Origin: Gammaproteobacteria bacterium
Lineage (GTDB): Bacteria; Pseudomonadota; Gammaproteobacteria; Steroidobacterales; Foliamicaceae
DNA: 64,000 bases
Direction of reading: 5' to 3'
Assembly: GCA_028821145.1 (NCBI GenBank)
Contig: JAPPHC010000021.1
Coordinates: 1 to 64,000, forward strand
Translations under genes and position numbers: made by a program
Notes under the pieces: generated by a model
The model's database searches: none
Seen by the model: the letters and a program-made list of their open reading frames with translations, nothing else
Told to the model about the DNA's origin: nothing
In this document: piece after piece, positions 50,713-61,303 of the stretch
How positions within the stretch are numbered: the stretch's first letter is position 1
Layout: the number at the start of each line of letters is the position of its first letter

Positions 50713-51683
50713 CCTGTGTCCGCGGAGATTATGGCCTGTCCGAGTTGATGCACGACGAGGGCGTACATATAGCTGCGGTTGTAGCGCGTGATGACGTAGA
50801 AGTTGGGCAGCGCCAGCCAGTACTCGGGGCCGGACCCGCCGTTCATCAGCAGCAGCCCGGCAGGAGTCTCGTCCGGCAGGTCGCTGTCGAACAGAACGCC
50901 GTCCGAGCGCAGGGCCCCGAGCGTCGTGGGCGGAGACAGGCCCCGTTCCTGGGGCACGGCCCGGCTGTTTGCGGCCAGCCTTGCCGGCATCGCGACCGCC
51001 CCTCCGCGGCGCCAGCCGTGATCGCTCAGGTAGCCGGCCACGCTGCTGAGCACGTCGCGCCAGTTGGAGAACAGGTCGCGCCGGCCGTCGCCATCGCCGT
51101 CAACCGCATACCGGCGGTAACTGGACGGTATGAACTGGGCGCGGCCCATGGCGCCGGCATAAGACCCCAGGACCTCCGCCGCGTCGAGCGCATCCTCGCT
51201 GTGCAGCACCAGAAAGTCCTTCAGTTCGCGGCGGAAAAAATCGCCGCGCCGGGGATGATGGAACGCCAGCGTGGCCAGCGAGTCCAGCACCAGGTGCCTG
51301 CCGGTGATCCGCCCGTAGCGGGTTTCGACACCGAGAATGCCCAGCACCACCGAAGCGGGAACCCCGGTATCGCTTTCCACCTTCGCCAGCGATTCGGCGT
51401 GCAGGCGCCCGAAGGCCTTCCCCGAGGAAATCCTTCCCGAGTCCATGAATATCGCCCGGTAGTCGCTCCATTCGACCGTGCGCTCTGGAGCGCGGCTCAT
51501 GGCCTCGATCACTTCGGGGCGGAACTCCGCCGACGCGAGCAGCTTGCTGGCATCCTCCCGGTCCAGCCCCTCGTCGCGCACCAGTTCGTCGATGAACGCG
51601 CGGACTTCGGGTTCATCCACGTCGATGGCGCCCGCCGCGAGCGGCGCGCACAGGGCGGCCATAAGGAGGAATTTACGCAACAC
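50709..51683 (-). CDS. mltB: Lytic murein transglycosylase B
   Basis: VLGILGVETRYGRITGRHLVLDSLATLAFHHPRRGDFFRREL; GSYAGAMGRAQFIPSSYRRYAVDGDGDGRRDLF. Confidence 0.96.
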   Translation of the reverse strand: MLRKFLLMAALCAPLAAGAIDVDEPEVRAFIDELVRDEGLDREDASKLLASAEFRPEVIEAMSRAPERTVEWSDYRAIFMDSGRISSGKAFGRLHAESLAKVESDTGVPASVVLGILGVETRYGRITGRHLVLDSLATLAFHHPRRGDFFRRELKDFLVLHSEDALDAAEVLGSYAGAMGRAQFIPSSYRRYAVDGDGDGRRDLFSNWRDVLSSVAGYLSDHGWRRGGAVAMPARLAANSRAVPQERGLSPPTTLGALRSDGVLFDSDLPDETPAGLLLMNGGSGPEYWLALPNFYVITRYNRSYMYALVVHQLGQAIISADTG

Positions 51684-51690
51684 GGACTGA

Positions 51691-52797
51691 CTAGCGGGCG
51701 AGATAACGTCGATCGGAACGAATGGCCATGAGGATACCGAAGCCGGCCAGGAAAGTCACATTTGCGCTTCCGGCAACGCTGACCAGCGGCAGCGGCAATC
51801 CTACCACCGGCAAGAGCCCGGTCGTCATGGCCGCGTTCAGGGCAAAGCTGAAGAAGAATCCCAGCGCCAGGCTGGCGGCCACGATGCGGGAGTAGCGCCA
51901 TTGCGCGGCGAATGCGATCTGCAACATGCGCACCGTAATGGCGATGAACAGCAGCATCGCGACGACGACGCCCACAAATCCGAATTCCTCGCTGATTACC
52001 GCGAATATGAAGTCCGTCGTCGGTTCGGGGAGAAACCCGAACTGCGCCTGGCTGCTCTGCATGAAGCCCTTGCCGAAAGCGCCGCCGGAACCGATGGCGA
52101 TCTTCGATTGAATGATGTGGTAGCCGGCTCCCAGCGGATCGGACTCCGGATTCAGCACGCTCAGAATCCTCTGGCGCTGATAGTCACGCAGACTCACCCA
52201 CAGCGCCGGAATCGCCAGCACGCCCACCGCCGCCCCGCCGTAAATGAACTTGCGGTTCAGGCCGGACAGCAGCAGGGCGATGAAACCGAAACAGCCGATC
52301 ACGACGGTGGTTCCCAGGTCGGGCTGACGACTGACCAGGACAGCCGGCGCCACGATCAGCAGCAGGGCCAGCAGGGTCTTCACAAAGCCGGGGCGTTCCC
52401 GCGAGCCATGGAACATGCAGGCCACCATCAGCGGGACCGCCAGCTTGGCGAACTCGGACGGCTGAAAGCGGATTCCCAGATTCAGCCAGCGGCGGGCGCC
52501 GCCGCCTTCTTCGCCCATCACCAGCACCAGCGCCAGCAGGACCATCACCGCGCCGTATGCCCAGGGCGTGGCGCGGATCATGAATCGAGGATTGATCTGG
52601 GCGAGAACCAGCATCAGCCCGAGCCCGATCACCAGGCGCGAAACCTGAAAAAGCACGACGTCGCCGCTGCCGCCGGAGGCGCTGAACAGAACCGCCAGCC
52701 CGCCCGCAATCAGCAGCATGACCCAAACGAGCAACCAGCCGTCCAGTTTCAGGCGCTGCAGCACGCCCATGCCCTGCTGAGCCACCAGCATGTTCAT
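51691..52797 (-). CDS. rodA: Rod-shape-determining glycosyltransferase RodA
   Basis: GGGARRWLNLGIRFQPSEFAKLAVPLMVA; SSQAQFGFLPEPTTDFIFAVISEEFGFVG. Confidence 0.97.
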   Translation of the reverse strand: MNMLVAQQGMGVLQRLKLDGWLLVWVMLLIAGGLAVLFSASGGSGDVVLFQVSRLVIGLGLMLVLAQINPRFMIRATPWAYGAVMVLLALVLVMGEEGGGARRWLNLGIRFQPSEFAKLAVPLMVACMFHGSRERPGFVKTLLALLLIVAPAVLVSRQPDLGTTVVIGCFGFIALLLSGLNRKFIYGGAAVGVLAIPALWVSLRDYQRQRILSVLNPESDPLGAGYHIIQSKIAIGSGGAFGKGFMQSSQAQFGFLPEPTTDFIFAVISEEFGFVGVVVAMLLFIAITVRMLQIAFAAQWRYSRIVAASLALGFFFSFALNAAMTTGLLPVVGLPLPLVSVAGSANVTFLAGFGILMAIRSDRRYLAR

Positions 52798-54674
52798 TGC
52801 GCCCGGGCCACCAGGTCCGGCGGCGCATTGCCCGCCAGGTAGGTATCCAGAAGACGGCTGGCCACCTCGGCGGCGGGGCCGGACCCCGAACCGCCGTTCT
52901 CCACAATCACGGCAATCGCGATCACGGGATCGTGGACCGGGGCGAAGGCCACGAACAGCGAATGGTCCCGGAAGCGCTCCTCGACCTCTTCGGGCATTTC
53001 CTCGTCGTCCTGCGGCATCGCCCGTACCTGCGAGGTTCCGGTCTTGCCCGCCATCCGGAAGTCAAGCCGCGCGCCGGTCGCCCTGGCCGTTCCGCGCGGG
53101 CCGTGGACGACGCCAACCATGGAATCGACGACCGTGCGCCAGTGTTCCACCGCTTCCGAAGCGAGCGTGCCGGTCTGCACCGGCGGCATCCTCACCAGGC
53201 TGCCGCTTGCCGGGTCGCGGATGGCCTCGACCAGCCGCGGCCTGTAGCGCCGCCCCCGCATCGCAAGCTGCGCGACTGCCTGCGCGAGCTGCAGGGGCGT
53301 AACCGTCAGGTAGCCCTGTCCAATGCCCGCCACGACGGTGTCGCCCTGGAACCAGCGCTGTTGCGCAGGATCGCTGAAATTGGCGCGTTTCCAGGCCCTG
53401 GAAGGCACGATTCCGGCGCTTTCGCCAGCCACGTCCACGCCGGTCGGCGTGCCGAAGCCGAATTGAACGAGACTGTCGTGCAAACCTTCAACATTCATGT
53501 CGCGCGCCAGTTGGTAGAAGTAGACGTCGCAGGACTCCGCAACGGCGTCATGAAGATTCATCGCGCCATGCCCTTCCCGCTTCCAGTCCCGAAAGACCCG
53601 CCGGCTGCCCGGCAGCCGGAAGCTGCCCCAGCAATTGACCGTCTGGTCCGGCTCGCGATGCCCGGCCGTCAGTGCGGAGAACGCCAGCATCGGCTTGATG
53701 GTGGAGCCTGGAGGGTAGGTCCCGCGCACCGCCCGGTTGAACATGGGCCGGTCGGTGTTGCGGTTCAGTTCGGCAAAGGCGCCGCGGTCCATGCCGGCAA
53801 CGAAATCGTTGGGGTCGAAGGCCGGGCTGCTTACCAGGACCAGTACGCCGCCGTCCCTGGGATCGATTGCGACAACCGCGCCCCGGCGCGAATCCATGGC
53901 GGCGTACGCCTCCGCCTGAAGGTTCCTGTCGATCGCCAGGAGCAGGTCGGCCCCCGGTTCGGGTTCCAGTTCGCGCGTACGCGAAAGCGGACGCCCGTAA
54001 GCGTTCGTAACGACTCGCTCGCTGCCCGCACTTCCGCGCAGGTAGTCCTCGTAACTGCCCTCCACGCCGGTCTTGCCGAGGTGGGATATCCCGGCGTACT
54101 CCTCCGGTTCCAGGCGCTCCTTGTCTTCGGCGCTGACTGCGGTCACATAGCCCAGACCGTGGGCGCCCGCCTCGCCCAGGGGGTATTCCCTGAGCAGCAA
54201 TCCCTCGATGTCCACGCCGGCGAACCGGTGGCGCACAACCGCGAACCTGGCGACCAGCTCATCGCTCAGGCGGGTCCGTATCGGAATGGCTTCGAAGGGC
54301 TGCGAGCGTCTTGAGGATTCAATCAGCTCGGGCTTGGTGTCCGCATCGAGGATTCCGGAATGCGCAAGGCGCTCGAGCGTGCCGGACAGGTCGTCCACCT
54401 GTTCCGGCACCAGGGTCAGACGGAATCCAGCCCGGTTGGCCACGATCACTTCCCCGTTGCGGTCGAGGATGACTCCCCGCCGCGGCGCCACCTTGCGGGC
54501 CTGCACCTGGTTGCCCAGGGCCTGTCCGGCGTAATAGCCGTGCTGGATCAATTGCAGATAGCTCAGTCGGGCCAGCAGCACGCACGTCAGGAGCCCCAGC
54601 AGAAAAACCATGTAGGTGGCCCGCCGGACGAGCGTGCCCGGCTCCACGTGCTGGCTTGCCGGCCGGGTCGCCAT
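52794..54674 (-). CDS. mrdA: Penicillin-binding protein 2
   Basis: GTYPPGSTIKPMLAFSAL (SxxK); AGKTGTSQVRA (KTGT); PBP2 dimerisation domain. Confidence 0.98.
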   Translation of the reverse strand: MATRPASQHVEPGTLVRRATYMVFLLGLLTCVLLARLSYLQLIQHGYYAGQALGNQVQARKVAPRRGVILDRNGEVIVANRAGFRLTLVPEQVDDLSGTLERLAHSGILDADTKPELIESSRRSQPFEAIPIRTRLSDELVARFAVVRHRFAGVDIEGLLLREYPLGEAGAHGLGYVTAVSAEDKERLEPEEYAGISHLGKTGVEGSYEDYLRGSAGSERVVTNAYGRPLSRTRELEPEPGADLLLAIDRNLQAEAYAAMDSRRGAVVAIDPRDGGVLVLVSSPAFDPNDFVAGMDRGAFAELNRNTDRPMFNRAVRGTYPPGSTIKPMLAFSALTAGHREPDQTVNCWGSFRLPGSRRVFRDWKREGHGAMNLHDAVAESCDVYFYQLARDMNVEGLHDSLVQFGFGTPTGVDVAGESAGIVPSRAWKRANFSDPAQQRWFQGDTVVAGIGQGYLTVTPLQLAQAVAQLAMRGRRYRPRLVEAIRDPASGSLVRMPPVQTGTLASEAVEHWRTVVDSMVGVVHGPRGTARATGARLDFRMAGKTGTSQVRAMPQDDEEMPEEVEERFRDHSLFVAFAPVHDPVIAIAVIVENGGSGSGPAAEVASRLLDTYLAGNAPPDLVARAQ

Positions 54675-54680
54675 GCGCGA

Positions 54681-55136
54681 TCAGATCCTGACGAACAGGA
54701 ACGCGATCAGGATCAGCACGCCCCCGGTCATCAGGCTGCTTGCAAGCCCGGCCCAGGAGCCGGCGTAATCGAACCAGCCCCCGATCAGCGCCACCACGCC
54801 CAGGTACGCCGTCATCATCAGCATCGCCAGGAGAAACCTGAGCCAGGGAGGCGAGGAAACGACCCAGTGGCGCATATTGGCGGCAAGAAAAACCAGCACG
54901 GTGGCCGCCAGGGCGTGCAGACCCAGAGGCGAGCCCACCAGCAGGTCCTGAAGCAGTCCGGCGACAGCCGCTACCGCAAGCCGCGCGTCCTCGGGAGCGA
55001 CAATGACCAGCCAGATCAGCGCGACGGCCAGCCAGGGAGGCTGCCACAGCCCCACGAGCTGCGGCAGCGGCACGACGCTGATCAGCAAGGCCGCGCCTAC
55101 CAGCGCGTAATTCCGCGCAACGGCGCCTTCCGTCAT
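54681..55136 (-). CDS. mreD: Rod shape-determining protein MreD
   Basis: Small polytopic protein; LQDLLVGSPLGLHALAATVLVFLA; position between mreC and mrdA. Confidence 0.93.
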   Translation of the reverse strand: MTEGAVARNYALVGAALLISVVPLPQLVGLWQPPWLAVALIWLVIVAPEDARLAVAAVAGLLQDLLVGSPLGLHALAATVLVFLAANMRHWVVSSPPWLRFLLAMLMMTAYLGVVALIGGWFDYAGSWAGLASSLMTGGVLILIAFLFVRI

Positions 55137-56050
55137 GATCCTGCCGCGGCGGCGGGCGAGTCCCCGTTGACGGGTCCCGGTTCTGCGCCCGGCGGCGGCG
55201 GCTCCGAACGCAGCAACAATACCTGGCGGGGATTTTCGAGGTTGGCCGAGGGCGACACGAACGCCTCCAGGAAAGCCTCGCCCGAAGAGTTGCGCACATC
55301 CTCCACCACGCCGACCCTCAATCCCGCGGGGAACAGGCCGCCGGTGCCGGAGCTGACCACGGTATCGCCCTGAATCACGTCGGCATGGGCCGGTACGAAG
55401 GGCAGCAGCAGGCGATGGTCCCTGCGGCCGGTGCCCAGGGCGATGGCCTGCAGTCCCGTGCGCTCGAACATCACGTTCAGGGCGTGATTGGCGTCGCTGA
55501 TCAGCAGCGCCTCCGAAGTAACGAGGTAATCGCGGGTCACCTGGCCGACCACCCCGCCGGAATCGACGACCGGCTGACCGATAAACGCGCCCTGCCGGCT
55601 GCCCTTGTTCAGCGTCACGCGGTGGCGGGAGGGATCCGGATTTCCGGGCAGGGTCTCGGCGGTCAGATTGTTCGAACCGAGCTGGGCGTTGAGCGCGTGC
55701 AGCGATCGCAGTTCTTCATTCTCGGATTTCAGCGCCGACATCTGCTGCAGGTCCACGTCCTGGAGCAACAGCCGCGTACGCAGTTCCTGGTTTTCGCGCA
55801 TCAGGGACGACTGTTCGCGGAAATAGCCCTGAACCCCGCGAAAGCCTCCGGAAACGAGGCGCACGGTCGCCTGAACCGGCACAAGCATCAATTCACCGAT
55901 CCCGCGCACCTTCTGGACGGCGGGAAAGTTCGCTTCGACGACCAGCAGGCCGAAACTCAAAAGGCAGATCAGCAGGCACTCGCCCGCACGGCTCGGTCCT
56001 TTTCGCCTGCGAAAGCGATCCGCCCTGAGCGTTGCGGTCCACCGGTTCAC
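55133..56050 (-). CDS. mreC: Rod shape-determining protein MreC
   Basis: Coiled coil then VTLNKGSRQGAFIGQPVVDSGGVVGQVT; GDTVVSSGTGGLFPAGLRVG. Confidence 0.96.
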   Translation of the reverse strand: MNRWTATLRADRFRRRKGPSRAGECLLICLLSFGLLVVEANFPAVQKVRGIGELMLVPVQATVRLVSGGFRGVQGYFREQSSLMRENQELRTRLLLQDVDLQQMSALKSENEELRSLHALNAQLGSNNLTAETLPGNPDPSRHRVTLNKGSRQGAFIGQPVVDSGGVVGQVTRDYLVTSEALLISDANHALNVMFERTGLQAIALGTGRRDHRLLLPFVPAHADVIQGDTVVSSGTGGLFPAGLRVGVVEDVRNSSGEAFLEAFVSPSANLENPRQVLLLRSEPPPPGAEPGPVNGDSPAAAAGS

Positions 56051-56071
56051 GGCGCTATCCCATCTGACCCC

Positions 56072-57139
56072 TCAGTCCCACCGCGGGCCGGCGATCTCGC
56101 TGGCGAAACGCACCGTTCCCTGGGTCTCCACCAGGTGTCCGCAACCGCGCACCACGCAGGTCAGCGGATCTTCGGCCACGAAGGCGGGCACCGCGGCGCG
56201 TTCCCGGATAAGCGAATCCAGCTTCGGCAGCAGCGCGCCGCCGCCGGCCAGCACCAGGCCGCGCTGGCTGATGTCGGCGCCCAGCTCCGGCGGGGTATGC
56301 GAGAGGACGTCCAGCACCGCCTGGACGATTTCCTCCAGGGTGTCGTTCAGGGCGTCGCGCACCTCGTTGCTGTTCAGCGTGAACTGGGAGTGCAGGCCGC
56401 GCGAAAGACTGCGTCCGTGCAGCTTGATCTCGCTGATTTCCTCGCCCGGATAGGCGCTGGCCACCTCGCGCTTGATCACTTCGGCCTGGCTGGGTCCGAT
56501 CGACATGCCGTGGTTGCGGCGCACGTACTGCACGATGGCGTCGTCCATCCGGGTTCCGCCGGCCTTGACGGAGCGCGCGTAGACCACGCTTGACATCGAC
56601 AGGACCGCGACTTCGGAGGTGCCGCCCCCGATGTCCACCACCATGTTGCCGCAGGGCCGGTGCACCGGCAGACCCGCGCCGATGGCCGCGACGATGGGCT
56701 CGTCCACTACGAACACCTCGCGCGCGCCCGCATCGCGGGCCGATTCCTCGATGGCCCGGCGATCCACCGGCGTGGCGCCGTGCGGGACGCAGATCACCAG
56801 GCGCCGGACGGCCGGGCGAAAGAAGCCCAGGCCCAGGGCCTTGATGATGAAGTGCTTGAGCATTTGCTCGGCGACTTCGTAGTTGGCGATCACGCCATCC
56901 TTCAGGGGCTTGACGATCTGCAGATCGCGCGGGGTGCGCCCCAGCATTCCGAACGCTTCCGCGCCGATGGCCAGCACGCCGTCCGAACCGACATCGGCGC
57001 CGCGGCGAAGCGCGACGACGGAAGGTTCGTTCAGGACGATCCCCCGCCCGCAGACGTAAACAAGGGTGTTGGCGGTGCCCAGATCTATGGCCAGATCCAC
57101 GGCCAGCCGCTCAATGAAACCACGGACAAAATTGCTCAT
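56072..57139 (-). CDS. mreB: Rod shape-determining protein MreB
   Basis: LAIDLGTANTLVYVCGRGIVLNEPSVVAL; VVDIGGGTSEVAVLS; LAGGGALLPKLDSLI. Confidence 0.98.
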   Translation of the reverse strand: MSNFVRGFIERLAVDLAIDLGTANTLVYVCGRGIVLNEPSVVALRRGADVGSDGVLAIGAEAFGMLGRTPRDLQIVKPLKDGVIANYEVAEQMLKHFIIKALGLGFFRPAVRRLVICVPHGATPVDRRAIEESARDAGAREVFVVDEPIVAAIGAGLPVHRPCGNMVVDIGGGTSEVAVLSMSSVVYARSVKAGGTRMDDAIVQYVRRNHGMSIGPSQAEVIKREVASAYPGEEISEIKLHGRSLSRGLHSQFTLNSNEVRDALNDTLEEIVQAVLDVLSHTPPELGADISQRGLVLAGGGALLPKLDSLIRERAAVPAFVAEDPLTCVVRGCGHLVETQGTVRFASEIAGPRWD

Positions 57140-57231
57140 CGGCGCAGCACATCCCTGGGAGCGGTCACTCCCTTGAAATCGCGCAAATCATAGCAGATCA
57201 AGCAAAACAGCCCTATAGTATTCGCCACAAA

Positions 57232-57558
57232 ATGAACAACCTCCAGACACCCAGGGACCCTGAGCCGGCCGGAGATTTCTCCGACGAGGAACTGCTGCGC
57301 GTGGCGCGGTTGACCCGCCTTGCGCTGGAGGAAGGCGAGAAGGAAGAGCTGGTCGGCACCCTGCGCCGGATCATCGGTTTCGTGCAGGTATTGCAGCAAC
57401 TCGACACAGGGGGCGTGGAGCCCATGGTGCATCCGCTGGATCTCGTGCTCCCCCTGCGCGCCGACGAAGTGACGGAGACCGACGTGCGCGCGGACGCCCA
57501 GGCCTGTGCGCCGGATGTCGTGGACGGCCTGTACCGCGTGCCGAAAGTCATCGAATAG
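57232..57558 (+). CDS. gatC: Asp-tRNA(Asn)/Glu-tRNA(Gln) amidotransferase subunit C
   Basis: DEELLRVARLTRLALEEGEKEELVGTLRRIIGFVQVLQQLDTGGVEPMVHPL. Confidence 0.95.
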   Translation: MNNLQTPRDPEPAGDFSDEELLRVARLTRLALEEGEKEELVGTLRRIIGFVQVLQQLDTGGVEPMVHPLDLVLPLRADEVTETDVRADAQACAPDVVDGLYRVPKVIE

Positions 57559-57573
57559 CCGGAACGGACCTTC

Positions 57574-59052
57574 ATGATCGACTTTTCCCTGAGCGGTCTT
57601 CGACGCGCCCTGGACTCGGGCGACATCAGCAGCGTCGAACTCACGCAGGCATGCCTGGACCGCATAGAGGAACGGAACCCCGAGCTGAACGCGTTCCTGA
57701 CCGTGTGCGGCGAATCGGCGCTCGACGGGGCGCGCCGGGCCGATGCCGGCCGCGCGAACGGCGGGGCCCTGGCGGGGATACCCATAGCCCACAAGGACAT
57801 ATTCTGCACCCGGGGCGTGCGCACCACGGCCGGTTCGGGGATTCTGGACAACTTCGTTCCGCCCTACGACGCCACCGTCGTGGAACGGCTGGCGGAAGCC
57901 GGCGCGTTGCTGATCGGCAAGACCAACATGGACGAATTCGCGATGGGCTCGTCCAACGAGACGAGCTACGCCGGTCCGGTGCGCAATCCCTGGAACCTTT
58001 CCCGCTCGCCCGGAGGCTCGTCGGGCGGATCGGCCGCCGCCGTGGCCGCCGGCCTGGTTCCGGCGGCGACCGGCACGGACACGGGCGGGTCGGTGCGCCA
58101 GCCGGCGGCCCTGTGCGGGCTGACTGGCTTCCGGCCCAGCTACGGGCGGGTGTCGCGCTACGGAATGATCGCGTTCGCCTCCAGCCTGGACCAGGCCGGC
58201 TCGATTACGCGCACGGCCGAGGACGCGGCCATGCTGCTGGACAGCATGGCCGGCCACGATCCGCGCGACTCGACCTGCGCGGAGCGCGGCGGCGAGGACT
58301 ATTCGGGCCCCCTGCAGGGCCTGAAGGGCAAGGCCCTCGAGGGCGTGCGCGTGGGCGTCGTCAGGGAGTTCATGGACGAGGGGCTGGACGCCCGCTGCCG
58401 GCAGGTGTTCGTGGACAACATGGATACGCTGCGCGGCCTGGGGGCGGTCATCAGCGAAGTTTCGCTGCCGCGGCTGCCGCTCTCGGTTCCGGTCTATTAC
58501 GTCGTAGCGCCCGCCGAATGCTCGTCCAACCTGTCGCGCTTCGACGGCGTGCGATTCGGTCTGCGCGAAGCGGGCGCCGACAGTCTGGAGGAGCTGTATA
58601 CGAGGACCCGCCGGGCCGGCTTCGGCGAGGAGGTCCGGCGCCGCATACTGGTGGGCGGCTGGGTGCTGTCCAAGGGTTATTTCGACGCCTATTACCTTCA
58701 GGCCCAGCGCGTGCGCCGGCTGGTCGCGGCCGATTTCAGCGAGGCCTTCGAAACGGTGGACCTGCTGGCGGGACCGACCGCGCCCGCTCCGGCCTTCGGG
58801 ATCGGCGAGAAAATCGACGACCCGATCCAGATGTACTTGAACGATGTCTATACCATCGGCGCCAGCCTGGCCGGAATCCCCGCCATTTCGATTCCCGCCG
58901 GTACGGTGGACGGGCTGCCGGTGGGATTGCAGCTCATGGGCCGGCCGTTTGCCGAAACGGACGTGTTGCGCGCCGCGCACGCCTACCAGCTGGAGACCGA
59001 CTGGCACCGTCTGTGGCCGCCCGGCATGTCGGCGCCCGTCGGCTCGGCCTGA
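57574..59052 (+). CDS. gatA: Asp-tRNA(Asn)/Glu-tRNA(Gln) amidotransferase subunit A
   Basis: AGIPIAHKDIFCTRGVRTTAGSGIL; SRSPGGSSGGSAAAVAAGLVPAATGTDTGGSVRQPAALCG. Confidence 0.98.
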   Translation: MIDFSLSGLRRALDSGDISSVELTQACLDRIEERNPELNAFLTVCGESALDGARRADAGRANGGALAGIPIAHKDIFCTRGVRTTAGSGILDNFVPPYDATVVERLAEAGALLIGKTNMDEFAMGSSNETSYAGPVRNPWNLSRSPGGSSGGSAAAVAAGLVPAATGTDTGGSVRQPAALCGLTGFRPSYGRVSRYGMIAFASSLDQAGSITRTAEDAAMLLDSMAGHDPRDSTCAERGGEDYSGPLQGLKGKALEGVRVGVVREFMDEGLDARCRQVFVDNMDTLRGLGAVISEVSLPRLPLSVPVYYVVAPAECSSNLSRFDGVRFGLREAGADSLEELYTRTRRAGFGEEVRRRILVGGWVLSKGYFDAYYLQAQRVRRLVAADFSEAFETVDLLAGPTAPAPAFGIGEKIDDPIQMYLNDVYTIGASLAGIPAISIPAGTVDGLPVGLQLMGRPFAETDVLRAAHAYQLETDWHRLWPPGMSAPVGSA

Positions 59053-59066
59053 CAGAGGATCGCGCG

Positions 59067-60494
<1,428 letters not shown>

Positions 60495-60500
60495 CGGTAT

Positions 60501-61205
60501 ATGAGCACGTCCGCCATCCGTACGCGCGAGTTGACGCGGACCTACCGTATGGGAACCGATACGGTGGTGGCGCTGTGCGACGTCAGCCTGGCGGTGCGGC
60601 CCAACGAGTACCTGGCCGTCACGGGCCCGTCCGGATCGGGAAAATCGACGCTGATGAACCTGCTCGGCTGCCTGGAGACGCCCACCGCGGGAGACTATTG
60701 GCTGAACGGCGTGCACGTGTCGCGCATGAGCGGCCGGGAGCTGGCCAGGGTGCGCAACCGGCAGGTGGGTTTCGTGTTCCAGACCTTCAATCTGCTGGAG
60801 CGCTGCAGCGCCGTGCAGAATGTGGAGGCGCCCCTGATCTATGCCCGGATGCGCCGCCGCGAACGCCTGAAGCGGGCGACCGAGGCCCTGGAACGGGTCG
60901 GGCTGGCCGACCGCCTCGCGCACCGGCCCAGCCAGCTCTCGGGCGGGCAGCGGCAAAGAGTGGCGATCGCGCGCGCGCTGGTTACGCGCCCGAGCATCTT
61001 GCTGGCGGACGAACCGACGGGTAATCTGGACTCCGCGACCGGAGCGGAAGTCCTGACATTGTTCGATTCCCTGCACAGTGACGGTCACACGCTGATCGTC
61101 GTTACCCATGACGCCGGCATCGCCGCGCGCGCCCAGCGCAGGATCGAGATGCTGGACGGCCGGATCAAGGCCGACACCGGCGCCTCCGGTGAAGCCCGTG
61201 CTTGA
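60501..61205 (+). CDS. ABC transporter ATP-binding protein (MacB/LolD-like)
   Basis: [67 protein letters not shown]. Confidence 0.96.
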   Translation: MSTSAIRTRELTRTYRMGTDTVVALCDVSLAVRPNEYLAVTGPSGSGKSTLMNLLGCLETPTAGDYWLNGVHVSRMSGRELARVRNRQVGFVFQTFNLLERCSAVQNVEAPLIYARMRRRERLKRATEALERVGLADRLAHRPSQLSGGQRQRVAIARALVTRPSILLADEPTGNLDSATGAEVLTLFDSLHSDGHTLIVVTHDAGIAARAQRRIEMLDGRIKADTGASGEARA

Positions 61206-61303
61206 TTCCCCCTTTGCGTGGAGCGTCGGCGGCAGGACAGCCGCCGCCGAGCCCCATGGACGGGTTCATGCGTCTCCACGCAAAGGGGGAATCAAGCACG
61301 GGC
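61194..61303 (+). repeat. Hairpin element H6 (30 bp perfect arms 61194-61223/61274-61303, 50 nt loop); left arm contains the ATPase stop codon
   Basis: gcccgtgcttgattccccctttgcgtggag / ctccacgcaaagggggaatcaagcacgggc perfect complement. Confidence 0.97.

Noticed and set aside
57136-59007. 623-aa minus-strand ORF opposite gatC/gatA
   Set aside because: Antisense shadow of gatCA; no motif support.
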